Positions 58,777 to 64,000 of a stretch of DNA of 64,000 nucleotides are shown one piece after another (position 1 is the stretch's first letter; each line of letters opens with the position of its first letter). The stretch comes from an uncultured Prevotella sp. GTDB lineage: Bacteria; Bacteroidota; Bacteroidia; Bacteroidales; Bacteroidaceae. The notes beneath the pieces are model-generated. The model was given only the letters and a program-made list of their open reading frames with translations, was not told the origin of the DNA and searched no databases. The position numbers and the translations under genes are program-made. The DNA lies in contig CALUFM010000003.1 of assembly GCA_944319935.1 (NCBI GenBank), forward strand, positions 124,001-188,000, given 5' to 3'.

Positions 58777-59589
58777 TTAACTCCTTAGGAAATACGTCAT
58801 CAGGTCGTAAGGCAGATTCTTTATTTCGGTTATCGGCGCGCGGTTGAATTCGGCCTTGGGGTTGATGACATACACGTTTTGGATGAACTGGCGCAGCTCT
58901 TGCAGCAGCCCGTCACGCTCAGGCAGTTCGCCTACGAGGTGCAGTTCGTCGCGGCGGTTGTCGAAGGCAAGCTGTTTCCACACGTTCAAGAGGAAGTAGA
59001 CGGTGTCGGCGGGAAGGTTGGTGTCAAAGCTGTTGGTGAACCTAAAGCGGTTTTGGCGGAAGCTGAACACGTCGATTTTCTTGTCGTGGAAGTATGCGTA
59101 CAGCTTTTGCCTTACGCCTGTGAAGCTGCGGCGGTAGAGGTGGTTCCACACCGGCGTGCATACGTGGGTGAAACGCACGTCGCTGAAATTGTCGTCTATT
59201 ACGAGCTTGAGGTCCTTGTTCATTGAATACACCGCTACGGCGTTGAGCGACGGCAGCACGGTTGACATTACCGTTTCGCCCTCGTGTCCGGTTATGGCGT
59301 GGTGGTATAGCAGCTCCTTTTGTCCGTCCTTGAACTCGTCAATCGGTATCATCAGCACGGGCGAGTCTGTCATTACCATCGCCCTCTGCCATCCGTTGCG
59401 CAGCAGGTCGATTTCCTTCAATGCCTCCCTCAGGTTCGCGGCCATGGATATTCCGCTTCTTACGGTGTAAGGTTCGAATATGATGTTGTCGCCCTTTTCC
59501 TGGTTCAGTGCTGAGAATGACAGCGTGTGGCGGCCTATGCGTATTGTGAGCCTCGGCTTTTTCAGTATCTTATTCCCAATTTCCTGCAT
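58777..59589 (-). CDS. DUF3822 family protein
   Basis: 270 residues, no signal or membrane segment. N-terminal part LTIRIGRHTLSFSALNQEKG and central KIDVFSFRQNRFRFTNSFDT, with NPKAEFNRAPITEIKNLPYD near the end, match DUF3822, a Bacteroidetes family that accompanies rsmD. A fold related to the actin-like ATPases has been proposed for it, but I see no nucleotide motif to confirm that. It overlaps the upstream gene by 20 bp, so translational coupling is likely. Function unknown. Confidence 0.85.
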   Translation of the reverse strand: MQEIGNKILKKPRLTIRIGRHTLSFSALNQEKGDNIIFEPYTVRSGISMAANLREALKEIDLLRNGWQRAMVMTDSPVLMIPIDEFKDGQKELLYHHAITGHEGETVMSTVLPSLNAVAVYSMNKDLKLVIDDNFSDVRFTHVCTPVWNHLYRRSFTGVRQKLYAYFHDKKIDVFSFRQNRFRFTNSFDTNLPADTVYFLLNVWKQLAFDNRRDELHLVGELPERDGLLQELRQFIQNVYVINPKAEFNRAPITEIKNLPYDLMTYFLRS

Positions 59590-60046
59590 TGTCGTTAGGT
59601 GTTGTTATGTCTCCTATTTTCAGTCCCGGGTAGCGTCCGGCGTTGTTGGCCTCTTCCGTCAGGTTGGCTATGCTGCCCGCGTCAAGCCCTGACAGGTAGT
59701 CGTCGTATCCGGCGTAGCACTCCATCAGCGGTATGTGTTTGCCCGACTTGCTTATTTGCGTGCTTACGGTTATCTGGAATTTCTTGCCGTCCGTGAACGG
59801 GATGTATTGCAGCGAGTCGGCCAAGTAGCCGTCTTTCACCAGCGTGTTGAAGTCGTCGGTGTACGCTCCGTGGGCCTTGCGGTATTTCTCTTCCGCGAAC
59901 CTTATTTTCACCAAGCGTTCTTTCACTGCCTGTTCGCGCTTCGCAAGTTCCTTGCCGAACCGTACGGGCGTGTATATGCTCAGCGCGCATGCCGCCGCAA
60001 GGGCGAACGCGAGGATGGCCAATATGTGGTTCTTCTTGACTCTCAT
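59570..60046 (-). CDS. Unknown membrane-anchored protein of the rsmD operon
   Basis: 158 residues: one N-terminal membrane helix (HILAILAFALAAACALSIYT), then a helix (REQAVKERLVKIRFAEEKYR) and a small C-terminal domain (FNTLVKDGYLADSLQYIPFT...). Layout and the EEKYRKAHGAYTDDFNTL segment recall pseudopilin-like proteins, but there is no prepilin cleavage motif, so that is only a resemblance. First gene of a three-gene operon with DUF3822 and rsmD, with a full promoter at 60173-60203 and a hairpin in its leader. Function unknown. Confidence 0.75.
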   Translation of the reverse strand: MRVKKNHILAILAFALAAACALSIYTPVRFGKELAKREQAVKERLVKIRFAEEKYRKAHGAYTDDFNTLVKDGYLADSLQYIPFTDGKKFQITVSTQISKSGKHIPLMECYAGYDDYLSGLDAGSIANLTEEANNAGRYPGLKIGDITTPNDNAGNWE

Positions 60047-60077
60047 TGTAGCGGTGTTAGTCTGATTTAGGGGCTTT

Positions 60078-60108
60078 CAAATGAATAAAAACGCATTTTA
60101 TTCATTTG
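60078..60108. promoter_or_regulatory. Perfect A/T-rich hairpin in the divergent control region
   Basis: CAAATGAATAAAA (60078-60090) and TTTTATTCATTTG (60096-60108) are exact complements with a 5-nt loop (ACGCA). It lies in the predicted leader of the 59570-60046 operon and upstream of the RecD-like gene. It could be an operator or an RNA hairpin. Confidence 0.6.
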
Positions 60109-60172
60109 TCAGACATGCTCTTTCGGCATTTTTCCGTATGTTTGCATGACGCTTTGCGCTTGTTATGCGCAG

Positions 60173-60203
60173 CAAAAATACACCAAATAATCCGTAAAAT
60201 CAA
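60173..60203 (-). promoter_or_regulatory. Promoter of the rsmD operon
   Basis: Minus strand TTG (60203-60201), 20 bp, TATTTTTG (60180-60173). Predicted start near 60167, leader about 120 nt. A plus-strand -7 candidate, TATGTTTG (60137-60144), for the helicase gene lies inside this leader, so the two transcription units overlap divergently. Confidence 0.76.
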
Positions 60204-60222
60204 ACCTTTAGCCTGAAAACTG

Positions 60223-61740
60223 ATGATTGTAGACGAACTGGCACGCCAGATAACAGTTTCTTTCGGCTTTGCTCCCACGGCGGAACAAGCCGCCGCCGTG
60301 GATGTGTTTTGCCGTTTCATGACCGACACCGACGACCATGCGGTCATGATATTGCGAGGTTCGGCGGGAACGGGCAAGACCACCTTGTCGTCCGCCATCG
60401 TGAAGACGCTCGCCCGCTTGGGGCGGAAGCTCGTGTTGCTTGCCCCCACGGGGCGTGCGGCCAAGGTGTTCTCGCTGAACTCGGGCAAGCGGGCGTTGAC
60501 CATACACAGGAAAATCTACCGCCAAAAGACATTCGCCGCCAGCGGGGGATGCTTCAACCTTAACGACAACCTCGCTCAAGATACGCTCTTCATAGTTGAC
60601 GAAGCGTCGATGATAGCCAACGACGGGATGTCAGACACGATGTCGTTCGGCACGGGGCGACTGCTCGACGACCTCGTGTGTTACGTCTACGGCGGGCGCA
60701 ACTGCCGCCTGATGCTTGTAGGCGACAAGGCGCAGCTACCGCCGATAGGCGAGGATGAGTCGCCCGCCTTGATGTCCGCCTACATGGCCGGTTACGGCCT
60801 GAAGGTGTATGAGTGCGACCTGACCGAGGTGTTGCGCCAGGCCGAAGGCTCGGGCATATTGTACAACGCCACGGTTGTGAGGCGGATGATTACCCATGAC
60901 GAGATGACCCTCTTGCCGAGAATCACCTTCTCGCGGTTCGCCGACATACGCATGGTGCCGGGCGACGAACTCATCGAGCAGCTTGCCGGTAGCTACTCGG
61001 CGGTGGGCGAGGACGAGACAATCGTCATCACGCGGAGCAACAAGCGCGCCAATATCTACAACGCCGGGATACGCAACATGGTGCTTGGGCGTGAAGAGGA
61101 GCTGTCAACGGGAGACATGCTCATGGTCGTGAAGAACAATTATTATTGGTTGGAAAGGGAAAAACAGGCCATCCTTGTCTCGCCGGCGGGGATAGAACAG
61201 GCAGTCGGCAGCGGCGGTCAGCCTTCCACGCGCGGCGATGGCGGCGTGGGGCTGTTCATCGCCAACGGTGACAGGGCTTACGTGCAGCGTGTGCGCAACG
61301 TGCGTGAGCTGTACGGTTTCCGCTTCGCCGACGTGTGGCTGCAGTTCCCCGATTACGACGATTACGAGTTGCAGGTGACGATGATGGTTGACACGTTGAC
61401 GTCGGAAGCCCCGGCGTTGACCCGCCAGCAGAACGAGCAGTTGTTCAATGCCGTGCTTGAGGACTATCAGGACGTGCCCCGCAAGGCCGACCGCATCAAG
61501 CGCATACGCGAGGACATGTACTACAACGCCCTGCAGGTGAAGTTCGCCTACGCCGTGACCTGCCACAAGGCGCAGGGCGGGCAGTGGGCGCACGTGTACA
61601 TCGACCAGGGCTACATGACTGACGACATGCTCACGCCTGACTACATCCACTGGCTTTACACTGCCTTCACCCGCGCCACCGAGCGGCTGTTTCTCGTCAA
61701 CTGGCCGAAGGCGCAAACTCTTTTTTTAGCAGACGAGTGA
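60223..61740 (+). CDS. RecD-like ATP-dependent DNA helicase (SF1B)
   Basis: 505 residues. Walker A GSAGTGKTT (46-54), Walker B FIVDEASM (123-130), motif III-like LMLVGDKAQLPPIGEDES, and the C-terminal UvrD/RecD2-type motif VTCHKAQGGQWAHVYIDQGY (near 445) with YTAFTRATERLFLV. It lacks the long N-terminal helix-hairpin-helix part of RecD2, so it is a short SF1B helicase as found in many Bacteroidetes. It probably unwinds or repairs DNA; no partner gene is adjacent. Its last four codons (LADE plus stop) lie inside the arm of a heptamer inverted repeat. Confidence 0.9.
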   Translation: MIVDELARQITVSFGFAPTAEQAAAVDVFCRFMTDTDDHAVMILRGSAGTGKTTLSSAIVKTLARLGRKLVLLAPTGRAAKVFSLNSGKRALTIHRKIYRQKTFAASGGCFNLNDNLAQDTLFIVDEASMIANDGMSDTMSFGTGRLLDDLVCYVYGGRNCRLMLVGDKAQLPPIGEDESPALMSAYMAGYGLKVYECDLTEVLRQAEGSGILYNATVVRRMITHDEMTLLPRITFSRFADIRMVPGDELIEQLAGSYSAVGEDETIVITRSNKRANIYNAGIRNMVLGREEELSTGDMLMVVKNNYYWLEREKQAILVSPAGIEQAVGSGGQPSTRGDGGVGLFIANGDRAYVQRVRNVRELYGFRFADVWLQFPDYDDYELQVTMMVDTLTSEAPALTRQQNEQLFNAVLEDYQDVPRKADRIKRIREDMYYNALQVKFAYAVTCHKAQGGQWAHVYIDQGYMTDDMLTPDYIHWLYTAFTRATERLFLVNWPKAQTLFLADE

Positions 61741-61846
61741 CGAGCAGACGAGCAACAAGCAGACGAGCAATAAGCAAACAAGTGACAAGCAACAAACAAA
61801 TCACCTTGTCTGCTCGTCACTCGTCTGCTTGTCTGCTTAAAAAGAG
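61719..61846. repeat. GACGAGC-word inverted repeat after the helicase gene
   Basis: Left arm about 61719-61760 (CTCTTTTTTTAGCAGACGAG...) and right arm about 61805-61846 (...CTGCTTAAAAAGAG) are complementary, with 7- to 8-nt words GACGAGCA/AACAAGC. The left arm includes the last coding triplets and the stop of the helicase gene (61738-61740). Confidence 0.82.
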
Positions 61847-61894
61847 GCTTGTCTGCTGATAAAAATCGTAAGCAATTCAGCGTGTTTTCGTTTC

Positions 61895-61990
61895 AATTCC
61901 AAAAGGTGGCCTTTTGGCGTGCGATTTGCCGTGTCTTGCAATGTGAAAGGCCACCTTTTGCAATGCCGTTTGCGCCCTTCTGCCGTGTTG
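61895..61990. repeat. GCAAAAGGTGGCC-type module
   Basis: CAAAAGGTGGCCTTTT (about 61900) and GAAAGGCCACCTTTTGC (about 61946-61962) are inverted copies with GGCGTGCGATTTGCCGTG between them, close to the unit at 2340-2360. Non-coding; the rest of 61847-62066 has no gene. Confidence 0.7.
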
Positions 61991-62066
61991 CGGGGTGCTG
62001 GCTTGTTTTTGTCCGTGCGTTAAGTCGCCGGCAGGGAGGCGTCCGCCTGATTTTTACTGGGAACTT

Positions 62067-62097
62067 TTGCGCATGTCGTTTGTTTTTCGTAATTTTG
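62067..62097 (+). promoter_or_regulatory. Promoter of the 62160-63706 gene pair
   Basis: TTG (62067-62069), 20 bp, TAATTTTG (62090-62097). Predicted start near 62103, leader about 57 nt. Confidence 0.78.
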
Positions 62098-62159
62098 TGG
62101 AATGATAGTTCCGCATGGCGAAATTGTCACTGTGTAAGACCTGATTAGTGTAAAAAGAC

Positions 62160-62843
62160 ATGGCAAATGACATTTTAGAAGAACTGAAAGGGAAACTTGG
62201 CAAAGGTAATTTTGCCGACAGTGCGGTGAAAACCGACTATGTAAAGAAATTCAAGGAAATCGCCGAGATGCTTTTGAAAAAGGTCGCAATCCGTAAAGGC
62301 GACAAGACATATTATATCAGGGACATAGAGTTTTACTTGTATGCCGACAACCACCGCGACATAATTACCTACCCGAGGGTTTGCAAGGCCGGCCAATGGT
62401 TCTTCCATTCCAGCGGCGTTGACATCTCGTTTGAGAGCTGCGTAAAGACCATTGATGACGAATACGGCCTGTTCAGGCCCGTGCTTGACAGGGATGCGTT
62501 CTTCGGCGGGGTGCTGTTCAGGCAACTCTATCCTGCCGGGAAAGCTCCCGATGACGCTAAAAAATGCCGTCTTGACGGGCCGCACAAGGTGGAATGGGAA
62601 CTGTTCGACCAGTTCGACGCTTTCAACGAGGTGAAGGATTTTCCGCATATTGTTCCGTGCGAGCATGAAGCGAAGGTGGAAGACGGGACTAAACGTTGTA
62701 ACTTGTTGCCCTCAACCAAGGATGCGGGGCAAAAGGTCAGAGACATATTGAAATACAATTACGCTGGAAGTGAAATACCGGAGGCGGAATTGGAGAAAGC
62801 ATTCAAAGATTTAAAAGAAGAGAAATACCGTTTTACCGTATGA
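62160..62843 (+). CDS. Unknown protein coupled to a PAD-type deiminase
   Basis: 227 residues, cytoplasmic by appearance. Segments YYIRDIEFYLYADNHRDIIT, WFFHSSGVDISFESCVKTID and FGGVLFRQLYPAGKAPDDAK recall Bacteroidetes proteins that look like alkyladenine (3-methyladenine) DNA glycosylases, whose fold has a similar H-x-x-G-x-D / GGxLIR order, but similarity by eye is weak and I do not assign that function. Its stop overlaps the start of the deiminase gene (ATGA at 62840-62843), so the two are translationally coupled and probably act in one process. It has its own promoter. Confidence 0.7.
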   Translation: MANDILEELKGKLGKGNFADSAVKTDYVKKFKEIAEMLLKKVAIRKGDKTYYIRDIEFYLYADNHRDIITYPRVCKAGQWFFHSSGVDISFESCVKTIDDEYGLFRPVLDRDAFFGGVLFRQLYPAGKAPDDAKKCRLDGPHKVEWELFDQFDAFNEVKDFPHIVPCEHEAKVEDGTKRCNLLPSTKDAGQKVRDILKYNYAGSEIPEAELEKAFKDLKEEKYRFTV

Positions 62844-63706
62844 TAAACGATTGTGACACAAATATCGTCTATTTGTCGGAAAGGCTTGCGAAAGGGAAAT
62901 ACAGCCATCCCGAATTTTTCAAACAACTTACCGACTTGTTTGACAGCGTGGGCATACGCTGGGATGTCCTGAAGCACACCAAAGATTATTGGGTGCGCGA
63001 CTTCATGCCCGTGCAAATATCGAAGGACGATTTCCTGAAGTACAAATATGCCCCGGATTACCTCGTAAAGAAAAAAGGGCTTGAAGGTTTTATAACCGAC
63101 TGCGCCGAGGAATGCGAGGAGTTGGGCATCAAGTGTCGTGAGACCGACATCGTGATTGACGGCGGCAACGTTGTGCTTTGCGGCGATTGCGTCGTCATGA
63201 CAGACAAGGTGTTTGAGGAGAACGGCGTGGAAAAAGGCGACGCGCGGCTTACACACGCCCTTGAACAGGCCATGAGGCACAAGGTAGTGTTCATCCCGTG
63301 GGTGAGGCACGCGCCGCAAGGCAACATCGAGGATGATGTTTTCGGCCACGCCGACGGCTTCGTCAAGTATTGCGGCGGGAACAAGTTATTGATGACAAAC
63401 CACAGGGAAGCCTATCCCGATGAGGCCGACGCCATCCGCCAAGTGCTTGAAGACAGCGGGTTTGAAGTGACAGAAATGCTTTTCAGCGCGCCCCGCCTGA
63501 ACCCTGACTTGAATTGGGCGTACATCAACTTCCTGCAAGTGGGACGTGAAATCATCATGCCATGCTTCGGCATCGGCGAGGACGAGCAGGCCGAACGGTA
63601 CGTGCGCGAGGCTTTTCCTGAGTGCAGTGTGCATACAATAGGGATGGAAGAAATCGCCGTAGAGGGTGGCGCGCTGCACTGCCAGACGTGGAACATCATG
63701 CGCTGA
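62840..63706 (+). CDS. Peptidyl-arginine/agmatine deiminase family protein
   Basis: 288 residues of the PAD_porph/agmatine deiminase family (guanidino-group hydrolases: agmatine or C-terminal arginine to the citrulline-type product plus ammonia). Catalytic marks: YWVRDFMPVQ (near 52), IDGGNVVLCGD (about 107-117), FGHADGFVKY (near 170) with the His-Asp pair, and VEGGALHCQTWN near the C-terminus with the nucleophile Cys. At 288 residues it is shorter than AguA (about 340-370), with a divergent N-terminus. No signal peptide, so it is cytoplasmic and unlike the secreted P. gingivalis enzyme. The substrate is unknown; the usual partner aguB is not adjacent, and instead it is coupled to an unknown gene. 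Confidence 0.86.
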   Translation: MINDCDTNIVYLSERLAKGKYSHPEFFKQLTDLFDSVGIRWDVLKHTKDYWVRDFMPVQISKDDFLKYKYAPDYLVKKKGLEGFITDCAEECEELGIKCRETDIVIDGGNVVLCGDCVVMTDKVFEENGVEKGDARLTHALEQAMRHKVVFIPWVRHAPQGNIEDDVFGHADGFVKYCGGNKLLMTNHREAYPDEADAIRQVLEDSGFEVTEMLFSAPRLNPDLNWAYINFLQVGREIIMPCFGIGEDEQAERYVREAFPECSVHTIGMEEIAVEGGALHCQTWNIMR

Positions 63707-63754
63707 CGGCATGAAGCGTAAGGTAAGAACATTTTAAACTTTATTGGATAGATA

Positions 63755-64000
63755 ATGTCTATATTTCTATTTTTCATTGGGGCGTTGGCCGCTTCGGGCG
63801 TGTTCATGTTCTTGAACCAAAAGAAAGACAGGCTGAACGCCAGCCGCATGGCCGGTCTTTCGGCTGAAAACTCCGCCAAGCAGCGTGAGGTTGAGCTTCT
63901 TTCAAAGCAACTTGAGGACTGCAAGCGTGAGCATCAGCGGCAGTTGGACGAGCTGAACCGCCGCAACGAACGCGACAAGGCTGAGCTTCAGGCGATGCTC
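63755..64000 (+). CDS. rmuC: DNA recombination protein RmuC, N-terminus (cut by window edge)
   Basis: The first 82 codons are visible: an N-terminal membrane helix (MSIFLFFIGALAASGVFMFL) followed by a long charged coiled coil (LLSKQLEDCKREHQRQLDEL...), which is how RmuC proteins begin. RmuC limits inversions and rearrangements in DNA repair, probably as a nuclease; the nuclease domain lies beyond the window. The start ATG 63755 is the first in the frame, 48 bp after the deiminase stop. Identification rests on architecture and is moderate. Confidence 0.68.
   Translation, partial: MSIFLFFIGALAASGVFMFLNQKKDRLNASRMAGLSAENSAKQREVELLSKQLEDCKREHQRQLDELNRRNERDKAELQAML

Noticed and set aside
1..64000. 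tRNA, rRNA or known riboswitch genes
   Set aside because: No cloverleaf with a CCA end, rRNA segment or familiar riboswitch core was recognised by eye; tRNAscan-SE and Infernal would be decisive.

Overview
The window looks like chromosome of a G+C-rich member of the Bacteroidales, most likely Prevotella or a close relative. The markers are a full-length type IX secretion translocon gene (sprA) behind ruvA, a fimbrillin (type V pilus) operon, the DUF3822-rsmD pair, dxs next to trkA, several Bacteroidetes DUF families, and promoters of the Bacteroides type (TTG, about 19-20 bp, TAnnTTTG) in front of many genes. No rRNA, tRNA, CRISPR array, transposase, integrase or phage gene was recognised. 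Species assignment is inference.

Layout. 1-2.1 kb: trkA (cut by the window edge) and dxs, minus strand. 3.6-10 kb: four-gene fimbrial operon (DUF3575/OmpA-like protein, DUF5119 lipoprotein, fimbrillin, large fimbrillin-like putative tip protein), flanked by two copies of a composite repeat. 11-13.4 kb: secreted C1B cysteine peptidase and diaminopimelate dehydrogenase, convergent. 13.9-27.2 kb: minus-strand block of ruvA-sprA, a DUF5723 barrel with a large lipoprotein, and a BACON-like lipoprotein. 27.5-32.5 kb: unknown protein, ptb-buk and a secreted metallophosphoesterase. 32.5-33.1 kb: RelE-type toxin-antitoxin pair. 33.4-39 kb: PafA-like phosphatase, DUF3737 protein, DMT exporter, DUF418 membrane protein, TlpA-like lipoprotein. 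39.7-42.8 kb: HTH-like protein plus a Ser/Thr kinase-like membrane protein, then a divergent cupin/HxlR pair. 42.9-46 kb: nadB and dacB. 46.6-51.3 kb: minus-strand operon etfB-etfA-acyl-CoA dehydrogenase, interrupted twice by four-helix-bundle (S23/IVP-type) genes. 51.5-57.9 kb: META lipoprotein, dnaG, cls, a half-size EamA transporter, PAP2 phosphatase. 58-61.7 kb: a three-gene rsmD operon and a RecD-like helicase. 62.1-64 kb: unknown protein coupled to a PAD-type deiminase, and the start of rmuC.

The most interesting content lies between the genes. (1) At least eleven intergenic inverted repeats have arms built from tandem 7- or 9-nt words; each locus has its own word, which is the same in both arms, and many start at or inside a stop codon. 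Two of them enclose a four-helix-bundle gene and sit between cistrons of the etf operon. A twelfth locus carries the words as a direct tandem array. (2) A 381-bp block with terminal inverted repeats occurs on both sides of the fimbrial operon, in opposite orientation inside co-oriented flanks. (3) A second dispersed family, built from GCAAAAGGCGGCC-like palindromes often next to a TGACAGTCA-like motif, occurs at about thirteen gene ends, acts as terminator-like hairpins and in one case encodes a protein tail. These three families make up most of the non-coding DNA.

All statements come from reading the sequence; no alignment, folding or database search was run.
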